Source: an uncultured Eubacterium sp. (GTDB taxonomy: Bacteria > Bacillota > Clostridia > Lachnospirales > Lachnospiraceae). From it: a stretch of DNA of 62,489 nt. Of this stretch, positions 16,580-26,293 are shown piece by piece. Both the position numbers and the translations under genes were made by a program. The notes below the pieces were generated by a model. It ran no database searches and was not told where the DNA came from. It saw nothing but the letters and a program-made list of their open reading frames with translations. Numbering within the stretch: the stretch's first letter is position 1; each line of letters begins with the position of its first letter. The stretch lies in the NCBI GenBank assembly GCA_910584795.1, contig CAJUBZ010000005.1, positions 1 to 62,489 of the forward strand, written 5' to 3'.

Positions 16580-17845
16580 ATGTATAAATACTTAAAAATA
16601 GTAAATATCAAGGGAAGAGAAGTAATGGATTCCAGAGGAAATCCTACAGTAGAGGCAGAAGTCACAGTAAAGGTAGATGGGAAGGCAGGAGAGCTGTTTA
16701 CCGGAAATGCGATTGTACCATCCGGTGCATCTACCGGTCAGTTTGAGGCTGTGGAGTTAAGAGATGATGACGACAGATATGTTGGAAAAGGAGTACAGCA
16801 GGCGGTAAAAAATATTGATGAGACAATTTTTCCTGCTTTGGAGGGTGTGAATGCTCTCAATCAGGAAAAAGTAGATCATATTATGATTGAACTGGATAAG
16901 ACTGATAACAAAGCGAAATTAGGAGCGAATGCAATTCTCGCAGTATCTATGGCAAGTATGAAAGCATGTGCGAAAGCGTTAAAACTGCCGGATTATAAAT
17001 ATATTGGTGGAATTTGTGGAAATAAGATGCCAGTGCCTATGATGAACATTTTAAATGGTGGAGCTCATGCATCCAATAATATTGATGTGCAGGAGTTTAT
17101 GATTCTTCCTGTAGGAGCATGCTGTTTTAAGGAAGGTTTGAGATGGTGTGCAGAAGTGTACGACAGCCTGAAAAAAATATTAAAGAAAAACTCTTTGTCT
17201 ATTGCAGTGGGAGATGAAGGTGGTTTTGCACCTGATTTATCAGGAGAAGAAGAGGCGCTGGATATGATTGTTGACGCAATTGATAAGGCAGGTTATAAAC
17301 CAGGAGAAGATTTTAAGATTTCTTTAGATGTGGCAGCATCTGAATGGAAGGGAGAGCATACTGGTGAGTATTTAATGCCAAAGAAAAATCAGAAATATTC
17401 CACAGATGAATTAATCAAGATGTGGGAAAATATTGTGGACAGATATCCGATATTTTCTATTGAAGATCCGTTGGATGAAGAAGACTGGGAAGGATGGAGC
17501 AAGATTACTTCTGCAATTGGTTCCAGAGTCAGACTGGTAGGAGATGATTTATTTGTTACCAATGTAAAAAGGTTGGAACGCGGAATTAAAGAGAACAGTG
17601 CCAATGCGATTTTAATTAAACCAAACCAGATTGGAAGTGTTACAGAAACTATTAAAGCTGTTCAGATGGCACAGAATAAAGGATTTATTGCGATTATGTC
17701 GCATCGTTCCGGAGAGAGTGAAGACACAACGATTGCAGACTTGGCAGTTGCTTTAAATACTGGATATATTAAAACTGGAGCACCATGCAGAGGCGAGCGA
17801 ACAGCGAAGTATAACCAGTTATTAAGGATAGAGGAGATGTTGTAA
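16580..17845 (+). CDS. eno: Enolase
   Basis: A 421-residue enolase converting 2-phosphoglycerate to phosphoenolpyruvate. Motifs: GREVMDSRGNPTVEAEV at the N-terminus, the substrate-loop SGASTG, NGGAHASNNIDVQEFMI, the metal ligands in SLDVAASE, SIEDPLDEEDWEGW and VGDDLFVTN, the catalytic Lys in ILIKPNQIGSVTET, and SHRSGESEDT. An upstream in-frame ATG at 16538 lies within the leader hairpin, without a ribosome site. The ATG at 16580 has GGGAGG and gives the family N-terminus, so I choose it. The protein is slightly shorter than the usual 430. It stands apart from the gap-to-gpmI run and seems controlled through its own leader. Confidence 0.97.
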   Translation: MYKYLKIVNIKGREVMDSRGNPTVEAEVTVKVDGKAGELFTGNAIVPSGASTGQFEAVELRDDDDRYVGKGVQQAVKNIDETIFPALEGVNALNQEKVDHIMIELDKTDNKAKLGANAILAVSMASMKACAKALKLPDYKYIGGICGNKMPVPMMNILNGGAHASNNIDVQEFMILPVGACCFKEGLRWCAEVYDSLKKILKKNSLSIAVGDEGGFAPDLSGEEEALDMIVDAIDKAGYKPGEDFKISLDVAASEWKGEHTGEYLMPKKNQKYSTDELIKMWENIVDRYPIFSIEDPLDEEDWEGWSKITSAIGSRVRLVGDDLFVTNVKRLERGIKENSANAILIKPNQIGSVTETIKAVQMAQNKGFIAIMSHRSGESEDTTIADLAVALNTGYIKTGAPCRGERTAKYNQLLRIEEML

Positions 17846-17894
17846 TACTAATAGTTATAAAACATTAAAATATAAAGAAAATAATTGGAAAATA

Positions 17895-17923
17895 TTGTAA
17901 AAACAAGTAAGCGGTGATACAAT
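17895..17923 (+). promoter_or_regulatory. Probable promoter of the RHS gene
   Basis: TTGTAA (17895-17900), a 17-bp spacer and TACAAT (17918-17923). Transcription would start near 17930, upstream of the long hairpin at 17975-18050. Confidence 0.5.
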
Positions 17924-17974
17924 CAAGAAAAGAGAATACGGACGATTGTATTATGAAAAACATTAATAAAACAC

Positions 17975-18050
17975 AAATCCCCGAACAGAACCGGATTGAT
18001 GTATCAGATAGAATCTGACTTATGCATGCGGTTGCCGTCCGGGGATTTTT
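17975..18050 (+). terminator. Long hairpin with T run in the RHS leader
   Basis: AAATCCCCG (17975-17983) pairs with CGGGGATTT, AACCG pairs with CGGTT, and TCAGAT/ATCTGA close the tip around AGA. A T run follows. It lies between the likely promoter and the RHS start, so it should act as a leader terminator or attenuator; it could also end eno transcription. A 21-codon frame begins at ATG 17953 and ends inside the stem. Confidence 0.6.
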
Positions 18051-18104
18051 CAATAGAAGGAGGTAGCAGAAACACAGGAGAAGTAATTCATAGGAGGGAG
18101 AAAT

Positions 18105-21100
18105 ATGAAGTACAGACTATTAAAGAAGTTCACATCAGTAATGCTGGCAGTGACAATGGTAATGACAGGAGTAAACATGGAATCATTTCATGATTTTATG
18201 AAAGCAGAGAAGAGTACTTTAACAACGGAAGTTAAAGGAAAAGAAAAACAATCAAAAACAGAAAAAGAACCAACAGTTGTGAAAGAATTAGAAGATTTAA
18301 GAACGGCAGATTCTTCCACATATCTGTTAAGCAATGGATTTAAACGTGTAGAGTATTATAGTGACAATATACGATATGAAGAGGACGGAAAGTATATTGA
18401 CTATAATCCAGCATTAAAAAGGATGGATGAGACAGAGAAAAATCAATTAAGAGAACAGACGTCAGATAGTAAAAATATTGGTGATTATATTTATACCAAC
18501 AAATCAGGAGACGCAAAGCAGTATTTTCCAAAATCATTGAAAGATACAGGAATACTGCTTGAAAAGAATGAGCGTGCAATTCATTTTGTGCCGGTGATAC
18601 AGGCTGACGGTAAAGAATCATCTGCGGATGAGAAAGAGAACTATAACAAAGCAGATAATGAAACAGAAGAAAAGCAGGAAGATAAAGAGCCGGAAAGCGG
18701 AGAAAAAACAAATCAAAAAACAGAAGAAGATTTACAGGAAAACAAATCAGAAAATAAAACAGAAGAAATAACAGATACAGAAAACACAGACATAGAAATC
18801 AAAGAAACAGACCAGAACGAAATCATATACAAAGATAAAAAAGGAGATACCGCATATAAGTATATCTCTAATCATAATGGAATTAAAGAAGAGATTATAT
18901 TAAACCAAAAACCGGAAGACAATGTATTTAGGTTTGAAATCAAAGCAGAAGGAATTAAACTGAAACCAACAGAGTATGACAAGACAATCAGGTTCATCGA
19001 TAAAAAGACAAAGAAACAGATTGCATATATTGATGAACCGAACATCAAAGATAAAATGGGCAAAACATCTTACAGTGAAGTAGGTTATAAATTAGAAAAA
19101 ATAGCAGAAGACAAATATGAATTAAGAGTCGTTGTAGATAAGGAGTATCTGGAAAAAGTACAGTATCCGGTAGTAATTGATCCTACAGTGGTATGGTTTG
19201 AATCGTATATTCCTAGTGCAGCATTGTCAAACATGCCATATACAACAAGTACAAATATGAGAAACACATCTTTTATGGAAGTGCAGAATAAATGCAACCA
19301 TGTCGGACCATATGAGGGAACAGAGAAATACTGTTACATAGATACCAGCGGAGTGCTTGGAGGAAGTGCTATAGCGGGACATCCCCAGCATTTAGATGAC
19401 ATGTATATAGAGAAAGCAACCCTGCGCCTTACCGAGTATGAAAAAAACGGATATACCCCATATCAGGGAAACTTAATTCCATGGACTCCGGGAACGGTAG
19501 AAGTAAGACACATAGAGGGAGAATGGAGTGCAGACACACTGACATGGAATGAACATCCGGAAATGGGAAATAAGGTATGGGCAGAGTTTCAGTGCACAGG
19601 TGTAAAATATACATATCATTACATTGACCTGACAGACTGGGCGAGAGCAGTTGTAAGTGGAAAGACACCGAATTACGGACTGGCACTGCGGGCAAAAGAA
19701 GAAAATACAGGAGATACATTCTACAGTGAAAAGTACAATCTGATAACAGATGACGAGGGAAACCAAAAAGCAACATATGTTTATCTGACAATTGATTATC
19801 GGGATGCAGGACGTTACTATGGAATAGACGGAGTCTATGCGCCAACAGGAAACTATGCAGAGACATCCTCAGATATGTCCGTCCAGACAGTTTTGGGAGA
19901 TATTTCAATTTCCAGGACTTATAATTCGCTGAATGCACATAAACAAACCACCATAGGAAAAGGGTTTGACTTGAATTATGGAATGAGGATTGAAGCGAAA
20001 AGCAATTATGTCAGGGGCATTATGCCGAACAGTTCTAGATGGAACTTTGAAAATGACGGATGTGGAGGATATATATCATTAGGAAATAAAGGAACACTGA
20101 CCTATACGGACAATAAATACAAACTGGTAACAATCGATATGACAGAGTACGGTTTTGATACAAACGGATATCTGGCATATATCAGGGATTATCAGGGAAA
20201 CCAGCTTAATATAAGGACAGACAGTAACGGAAAAGTGAAGACAATCACAGACAGCAGCGGTACATTAATACAGTTCACATATACAGGAAACAAACTGACA
20301 AAAGCAGAAGAAGTAAAGAACGGTACTGCTATTCAGGAAGTATCATACATATATAATGGGGATTATCTTATAAAGGTAATATATCCGGAGAAACTGGAAA
20401 CCCATTATGAGTATACAGATGGCAGATTATCGAAGATATCAAACAGTGGAGAAAATAACGAAGGAAAATTGAAGTCATTAGGAATTTCATATTACACTGA
20501 TGGTAGTTATGCAGGAATGGTAAAGACAGTTGAGAATACCATAGGGGGCAAATCAACTTATACATATGACTTTGCAAACCATACAACAACAGTAAATGAC
20601 AGCAACATTGATAATGCCAGCATCAGAAAAATGAGATATACATATAATGACAGTCTGGCAGTCACAAAAGAAGAAGACCTGAAGATGGCAACATCGAATC
20701 AGCAGGTCAGCGAAGTGGGATATGGAAACACATCATCCACAAACATAGACCCGGACAGACCACTGTCCAGTACGGATCAGTATGGAAATATCACCCGTTA
20801 TGAGTATGATGATAATGGAAATCTGACGAAGACCACATATCCCGACGGCTCCACAGAGACAGCAACTTATGATGAAGATACCAATGATGTACTGACATCA
20901 ACAGACAGAAACGGTCTGTTGACTGAGAACACCTATACAGACGGTCTTCTGACACAGGTAAAAACAGGCGGGCTTGTAACAGCAGCATACAGTTATTATC
21001 CGGAAATAACATATGGAATTGAAGGACTGGTAAAGCAGGAAACAGATGACCATGGAAATATAACAGAGTATGAATATGACACAAAAGGCAATGTGACAAA

Positions 21101-24100
21101 AACAAAGCAGATTATAGACGGAGTCAGCCATGATACAACGAATACATATGATAATAAAGGACAACTGATAAAGACAGTTGACCCGGAAGGTGTCAGGACA
21201 GAGTATATTTACAATGGAGCAGGTGCAGTGCTGCTTACAAAAGTAATGGATAAAAACGGACAAAACATACAGTTTACAAGAAACGTACATGATGCACTGG
21301 GAAGAGAGATACAGGTCATCGGACCAGCTGTTTTTGATCCGACAAAAGACAATCTGGATGCGGATTTATACAGTGATAAAACAGCAGGAACATACACGAC
21401 ATATAACAACAAAGGTCAGGTTATCAGTGAAAGAGATACACTTGGAAATATCACCACGTATGTTTATGATGCAGACGGAAACATGGAAAAAGAAATAAAA
21501 CCCAATGGTACCTATTACACATCAAAGTACGATAAAGACGGCAGAAAGACAGAAGAAAAATTCCACCAGAATGAAAATGCAGTGCCGCTGGTTCTGAAAA
21601 AGATGACATACGCCGAAAATAAAAATGAAGTCACGACAACAGATTACATTGATAACAGCCTGTTTTCAACTACAGTGCAGGAATACGACTGGGAAGGAAA
21701 TGTAATCAGAGAGGAAACACCGTCAGGTCTGGTAAAAACAAGCGATTATACAAATGGGCGGCTGATGAGAGAGGCAACAACAGAAAAGAACTCGACCATT
21801 GAAAAAACATTTACGGAATATACTTACGATACATGGGGAAGAACCTTAAGCAGGACAGAATCCTTTGATGAGACAGGAAACAGTAAGACAAAGTACACAT
21901 ATGATAATTATGGAAATGTTCTTACAGAATCGGTAAAGAATAATGCTGCAGGCGGTCAGGTAACATATACAACAACAACGCACGAATATGATTCTCAAGA
22001 TAATGAAATTAAAACAATTACTCCAGACGGAAGATATGTCCAGCATTATTATCGCTGGGATGGAAAGATACTGAGAGACTATAAAGGAATGACGAGACCA
22101 TTAACCATTCAGGGATTGGATGATGTCGTAAATACAGGTAATCAGGAGTATAGTGTTATTAAATATGAATATGATGCCATGGGACGTCTGTCGAAAAAAA
22201 CAGACCCGCTTGGAAAGAGTGAGACATACAGTTATGACAAAGCAGGAAGAGAAAAGACTCATATTGATAAAAACGGAGTAAGCCATACAATAGAGTATGA
22301 TAATGGGGACAATCCGACAAAAAAGACAAGTGGGAAAGCGGGAGAGAGCCAGAAAATCATAAAAGAGTATACCTATGACAACATGGGAAATGTAGCAACA
22401 GAAAAGGAAGGAAATGTTACAACAACATATACATATGACGGAAGAAACAACTGTATCAAAGAAGAAACAGGAAATATTGTAAAAGAGTATGAATATAATA
22501 ATTCGGATTTGGTAAAAGAATACACAATATCGTTAGACGGAACACAGAAACAAAAAGTAACAAACACATATGACAGGTGTGGAAATGTAACTCATGTATA
22601 TGAAAATGATGTATTGAAAGCAGTATATGAGTATGACAAATGGGGGCAGGTTATCAAGACGACATGTGGAAATGGAAACATAGAGGAGAGAACATACAAT
22701 GCGGCAGGGCTTGTAACATCAGTCATTAATAAGAGGGACACGAATGTATTATCACAGTATGCATACACTTACTACTATGACGATAAAGAGAGAACAAAAA
22801 CAGACAGCAGTGGAACGACAGTATACCTGTATGACAAAGACGGGGAACTGGAAAAGGAAATAAAGTATGACAGGAAGACAGACAATACTACCAAGGATAA
22901 GGCAGCAAGCATTCTGGCAGATATCCCGGAACATGTAAGCATAGAAAAGAGTGGAGAGATAAGGTATTATACATATATACCAGTAGCAACCTGTTCTTAT
23001 ACAATACAGATATATAATAATAGTAATGAATTGCAAATGTATTTATACGAAGATGAAACACAGGTTTATGAAAAAAATGTCGACATACAGGACGGAGGCA
23101 GTTTATCCATATCATATACATTGATTCAGGGTAAAAATTATGTGATTGCACTTAAAGATCGGACGGGGAAAGGAGATTTAAATTTTGTATTAAAGCAGAG
23201 TAAACGAACTAATACAAGTGCAGCCAGTGCGAAAGTCATTGCGGAAGACATTCCGGAGTGTGTGGAGATAGAGCAGAGCGGTCAGACGAGATATTACGGA
23301 ATGACTGCGGCAGTGTCTGGAATGTATACGATAAAAGGAAATGGAAACGGTGTAAAAACGATAGTTACACTGTATACAGGCACTGGAACATATCTGGCGG
23401 GAGGTACAAACAGTTCAGGTGTAGATTCGTGGAGAAAGGTACAGTATCAGTTGACGAAAGGAGAAAGATACGTGATTGGTGTATCGGTATATGGCAGTGC
23501 AGGCAGTCTTTTATTGAATATTGAATCTCCGGCACATGAAAAGAAACATGTTACAGAGTATACATATGACGGTAACGGAAACAGGACAAAACTTTTGGAA
23601 TGTGAAAAAGGAAATGTGAAACAGACAACCTATACATATGACAAAAACGACAGACTGCTCACAGAGAGTACTGGTGATGAAACAGTTACTTATACCTATG
23701 ATGATAATGGAAACATGCTGGAGAAATCAGAAGGAATAGAGCAGACATTTGACCTGCTTGGCAGAATGAGCAGTTATAAGTCAGCAGAAGGAACAGTTAC
23801 TACATATGGTTACTATGCAGATGATATGCGAAGGAGCAAAAAGACAGGAAACAATGCAGAAATCACGCAGATATGGAGTGATGATGAGATTGCACTGGAA
23901 CTGGAGAGCCAAGAAGTAAGAAGCACTTATGTATACGGTGAGAATCTTATCTGCAGTACATATGGATGGTACCTGTATAATGCCCATGGTGATGTGACGG
24001 CACTGACTGCGAATAATGGAACGGTTACGAAGAATTATGAATATAACAGTTTTGGCGTACAGAAGTCTGCTACAGATGATGGAGATGAGAATCCATACAG

Positions 24101-24971
24101 ATACAGTGGGGAGTACTATGATGCAGAGAGCGGCTATACGTATCTGCAGGCGAGGTATTATGACCCGGATACGGGAAGGTTTATCAGTGAGGACCCGGCA
24201 ATGGATGGGGATAACTGGTATGTTTACTGTGGAAATGATTCGGTGAATATGGTGGACCCGACGGGAATGTGGAGTGGAAAAATACATGAAAAGATATCTG
24301 CATACGCATTTGGCAAAGCAAGAGATATTTTAAAAAAGGGATATACAAAAAATGGATTATTAGATGGATGTACTTTTCCTGATAGAGAAAGAAAATCTAA
24401 TGCAGAATATGGAAAAGGAAAATGGCATGGGCATAGTAGTTATGCTAAAATAATGGAACAACAAATTTTTAAAGCACAAAAGTTATGGAAAAAAGGTAAA
24501 AAGTGCAAAGAAAATAAGGCTAGAAAAGAGAAATATAAAGAAGCATATTTTGAGTTAGGAAAAGGATTGCATACACTTCAAGATTTTTATGCACATAATG
24601 TTAAATTAAATGGGAAGATTGTAGGCTCAAGAAAAGTAGCAGATGGAGTACTATGGGTAACCAATTTGGGCAGTGGTACAATATTTGTGGCAAGTGAACA
24701 CAATGAGTATTTAAGTCAGAAATTTATTAAGGGGTGTGGTAAGACAATAAGAGCAAATATGGGTATACATTCAATTACTGCAGATAATCCTAATGCATAT
24801 TTTGATGGCAACAAATGGGTGATAACTACAGAAGGAAGCAATCCGCGTTTGAAAAAAGCAAAGAAAGAATCTATAGAATATTTGGAAAAGGCTGCAATAT
24901 GTTTTTCAGATACAAAAACTAAGTATTCAGTTAAAAAGAATAGTAAATATTACAAAAAATTAAGTTTTTAG
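18105..24971 (+). CDS. Secreted RHS-repeat protein with phospholipase C-like C-terminus
   Basis: A 2288-residue polymorphic-toxin-like protein. Order: signal peptide (1-30); a Glu/Lys/Thr-rich linker (about 160-240); a DNRLRE-type beta domain (about 365-560); a long array of RHS/YD repeats with YTYDxxGN signatures (about 580-1580); two beta-sandwich, PPC-like segments (about 1598-1810); more YD repeats; the RHS core end YLQARYYDPDTGRFISEDP and VNMVDPTG (about 2010-2051). The last 237 residues differ: W2056, H2061, D2093, H2108/H2110, H2156-x3-D2160-x3-H2164 (LHTLQDFYAH) and H2199 follow the order of metal ligands in zinc-dependent phospholipase C/alpha-toxin. I infer a membrane-attacking lipase domain; the assignment rests on motif order. 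GGAGGG precedes the ATG. AT content rises in the C-terminal part, consistent with toxin-tip exchange. Confidence 0.88.
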   Translation: MKYRLLKKFTSVMLAVTMVMTGVNMESFHDFMKAEKSTLTTEVKGKEKQSKTEKEPTVVKELEDLRTADSSTYLLSNGFKRVEYYSDNIRYEEDGKYIDYNPALKRMDETEKNQLREQTSDSKNIGDYIYTNKSGDAKQYFPKSLKDTGILLEKNERAIHFVPVIQADGKESSADEKENYNKADNETEEKQEDKEPESGEKTNQKTEEDLQENKSENKTEEITDTENTDIEIKETDQNEIIYKDKKGDTAYKYISNHNGIKEEIILNQKPEDNVFRFEIKAEGIKLKPTEYDKTIRFIDKKTKKQIAYIDEPNIKDKMGKTSYSEVGYKLEKIAEDKYELRVVVDKEYLEKVQYPVVIDPTVVWFESYIPSAALSNMPYTTSTNMRNTSFMEVQNKCNHVGPYEGTEKYCYIDTSGVLGGSAIAGHPQHLDDMYIEKATLRLTEYEKNGYTPYQGNLIPWTPGTVEVRHIEGEWSADTLTWNEHPEMGNKVWAEFQCTGVKYTYHYIDLTDWARAVVSGKTPNYGLALRAKEENTGDTFYSEKYNLITDDEGNQKATYVYLTIDYRDAGRYYGIDGVYAPTGNYAETSSDMSVQTVLGDISISRTYNSLNAHKQTTIGKGFDLNYGMRIEAKSNYVRGIMPNSSRWNFENDGCGGYISLGNKGTLTYTDNKYKLVTIDMTEYGFDTNGYLAYIRDYQGNQLNIRTDSNGKVKTITDSSGTLIQFTYTGNKLTKAEEVKNGTAIQEVSYIYNGDYLIKVIYPEKLETHYEYTDGRLSKISNSGENNEGKLKSLGISYYTDGSYAGMVKTVENTIGGKSTYTYDFANHTTTVNDSNIDNASIRKMRYTYNDSLAVTKEEDLKMATSNQQVSEVGYGNTSSTNIDPDRPLSSTDQYGNITRYEYDDNGNLTKTTYPDGSTETATYDEDTNDVLTSTDRNGLLTENTYTDGLLTQVKTGGLVTAAYSYYPEITYGIEGLVKQETDDHGNITEYEYDTKGNVTKTKQIIDGVSHDTTNTYDNKGQLIKTVDPEGVRTEYIYNGAGAVLLTKVMDKNGQNIQFTRNVHDALGREIQVIGPAVFDPTKDNLDADLYSDKTAGTYTTYNNKGQVISERDTLGNITTYVYDADGNMEKEIKPNGTYYTSKYDKDGRKTEEKFHQNENAVPLVLKKMTYAENKNEVTTTDYIDNSLFSTTVQEYDWEGNVIREETPSGLVKTSDYTNGRLMREATTEKNSTIEKTFTEYTYDTWGRTLSRTESFDETGNSKTKYTYDNYGNVLTESVKNNAAGGQVTYTTTTHEYDSQDNEIKTITPDGRYVQHYYRWDGKILRDYKGMTRPLTIQGLDDVVNTGNQEYSVIKYEYDAMGRLSKKTDPLGKSETYSYDKAGREKTHIDKNGVSHTIEYDNGDNPTKKTSGKAGESQKIIKEYTYDNMGNVATEKEGNVTTTYTYDGRNNCIKEETGNIVKEYEYNNSDLVKEYTISLDGTQKQKVTNTYDRCGNVTHVYENDVLKAVYEYDKWGQVIKTTCGNGNIEERTYNAAGLVTSVINKRDTNVLSQYAYTYYYDDKERTKTDSSGTTVYLYDKDGELEKEIKYDRKTDNTTKDKAASILADIPEHVSIEKSGEIRYYTYIPVATCSYTIQIYNNSNELQMYLYEDETQVYEKNVDIQDGGSLSISYTLIQGKNYVIALKDRTGKGDLNFVLKQSKRTNTSAASAKVIAEDIPECVEIEQSGQTRYYGMTAAVSGMYTIKGNGNGVKTIVTLYTGTGTYLAGGTNSSGVDSWRKVQYQLTKGERYVIGVSVYGSAGSLLLNIESPAHEKKHVTEYTYDGNGNRTKLLECEKGNVKQTTYTYDKNDRLLTESTGDETVTYTYDDNGNMLEKSEGIEQTFDLLGRMSSYKSAEGTVTTYGYYADDMRRSKKTGNNAEITQIWSDDEIALELESQEVRSTYVYGENLICSTYGWYLYNAHGDVTALTANNGTVTKNYEYNSFGVQKSATDDGDENPYRYSGEYYDAESGYTYLQARYYDPDTGRFISEDPAMDGDNWYVYCGNDSVNMVDPTGMWSGKIHEKISAYAFGKARDILKKGYTKNGLLDGCTFPDRERKSNAEYGKGKWHGHSSYAKIMEQQIFKAQKLWKKGKKCKENKARKEKYKEAYFELGKGLHTLQDFYAHNVKLNGKIVGSRKVADGVLWVTNLGSGTIFVASEHNEYLSQKFIKGCGKTIRANMGIHSITADNPNAYFDGNKWVITTEGSNPRLKKAKKESIEYLEKAAICFSDTKTKYSVKKNSKYYKKLSF

Positions 24972-24983
24972 GAGGGATGGTTT

Positions 24984-26141
24984 ATGAAAAGAAATATTTT
25001 GAAGTATATAATAATAAATTTATTTATGTTGTTAATTGTATTACAAGCTATAGGAATTAATCAGACAAAAGTATATGCAAAGAATAAGAATGATGTGAGA
25101 GCGTTGAAACATATCATAAAAGTTCAAAGAAAACGGGGAGCAAAAGTATCAAAAAACATTAATGATACAAATGAATATACATGGAAAAAAGGAAGATTAA
25201 TTTATCTTAATTGGTCGGGGAATAAAGTTAAAGGAAAGTTAAGTCTAAATAAATTAACCCGATTAGAATCAATTGAATTAAATGATAATCAAGTAACAAA
25301 TTTATATGTTAGTAAATGTAGAAGATTGAATTACTTGGACTGTTCAGAAAACAAATTGAAAAAATTAAACGTTTCAAAACTTAAAATATTAAAAGAATTA
25401 GATTGTCATAAAAATAAGATTAAGAAATTAAGTTTGAATAATAAGTCATTAGTACGATTGAATTGCAATCATAATAAACTAAACAAACTGAAAATTTCCA
25501 AATTAACAAGAATACGTGAACTTGATTGTTCAAAAAATGAAATTATCTCATTGAATTTTTCCAAATTAAAAAAATTAAAATATTTAGATTGTAAAGAAAA
25601 TAAATTAAAAAAACTTACTATTTTTGGTGCAAAAAAGCTGGAGTCACTTATTTGTTCTCATAATGCACTAAAAGAGCTAAATTTAAAAGAGGCATACAAT
25701 CTTGGTGTGGTGGATTGCTCTAACAATAATATAGAAAAATTAGATTTAAAGGAACTATATAATTTATGTGCACTGGACTGTTCTTATAATAATATAACAA
25801 CATTGAATTTGAATGGGCTATACAATTTGTGTGTCGTAGATTGCTCACATAATAACTTAAATGAGTTATACTTTTATGATGTTGGAAAATTATTGGCAGA
25901 TAATACAGACTATGTAGAACTGGATTGTTCATATAATCGGTTGACAAATTTAAAATTAGGTACTGCATATTGGGAAAAAGTAACATGTAATAATAACAAA
26001 TTGACGGAGATTGATTTAAGTGATTCGCTTTGGCTTGTGAGCATTAATTGTAGAAACAATTATTTATTAAGTCTTGATGTAAATGGTTTAACTAATTTAA
26101 AGACGATTCAATGTGATAAGAATGTAAAAATAATAAGGTAA
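24984..26141 (+). CDS. Secreted leucine-rich-repeat protein 1
   Basis: A 385-residue exported protein beginning only 12 bp after the RHS stop, with its ribosome site GGAGGG immediately behind that stop. A signal peptide (1-33, hydrophobic IIINLFMLLIVLQAIG) is followed by a conserved head (KNDVRALKHIIKVQRKRGA, then YTWKKGRLIYLNWSGNKVKGKLSL) and about a dozen LRR units of 20-23 residues with the pattern LxxLDCSxNxLxxLNVS. The repeated Cys in DCS is notable. There is no cell-wall anchor. Its position directly behind a toxin-like gene is that of an immunity gene. The signal peptide fits a partner that neutralises an extracellular lipase, but this is inference; it may simply be a surface adhesin. 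Confidence 0.8.
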   Translation: MKRNILKYIIINLFMLLIVLQAIGINQTKVYAKNKNDVRALKHIIKVQRKRGAKVSKNINDTNEYTWKKGRLIYLNWSGNKVKGKLSLNKLTRLESIELNDNQVTNLYVSKCRRLNYLDCSENKLKKLNVSKLKILKELDCHKNKIKKLSLNNKSLVRLNCNHNKLNKLKISKLTRIRELDCSKNEIISLNFSKLKKLKYLDCKENKLKKLTIFGAKKLESLICSHNALKELNLKEAYNLGVVDCSNNNIEKLDLKELYNLCALDCSYNNITTLNLNGLYNLCVVDCSHNNLNELYFYDVGKLLADNTDYVELDCSYNRLTNLKLGTAYWEKVTCNNNKLTEIDLSDSLWLVSINCRNNYLLSLDVNGLTNLKTIQCDKNVKIIR

Positions 26142-26293
26142 AAATAAATTGTAAATTCTTAAGCAGAAGTTATTCTCAAAAAATTATAGAATTAAATTGA
26201 AAGTAACTTTTTGATTTAACTTCTGCTTAGGAATCTTGCAATTTTATGGAGAAACCTTTCGTTTAACAAATACAGAAGGGAGGGAGTGTAGAT
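26142..26293. repeat. Intergenic inverted and direct repeat, copy 1
   Basis: TAAGCAGAAGTTA (26160-26172) and TAACTTCTGCTTA (26217-26229) are perfect 13-bp inverted repeats. The stretch from 26220 (CTTCTGCTTAGG through CTTGCAATTTTATGG to about 26265) recurs imperfectly at 28310-28355, downstream of the second LRR gene. The repeat thus marks both ends of an LRR-gene duplication unit. Confidence 0.6.

Noticed and set aside
23258..23524. 88-codon frame inside the RHS gene
   Set aside because: Alternative-frame shadow of the PPC-like segment with no ribosome site.
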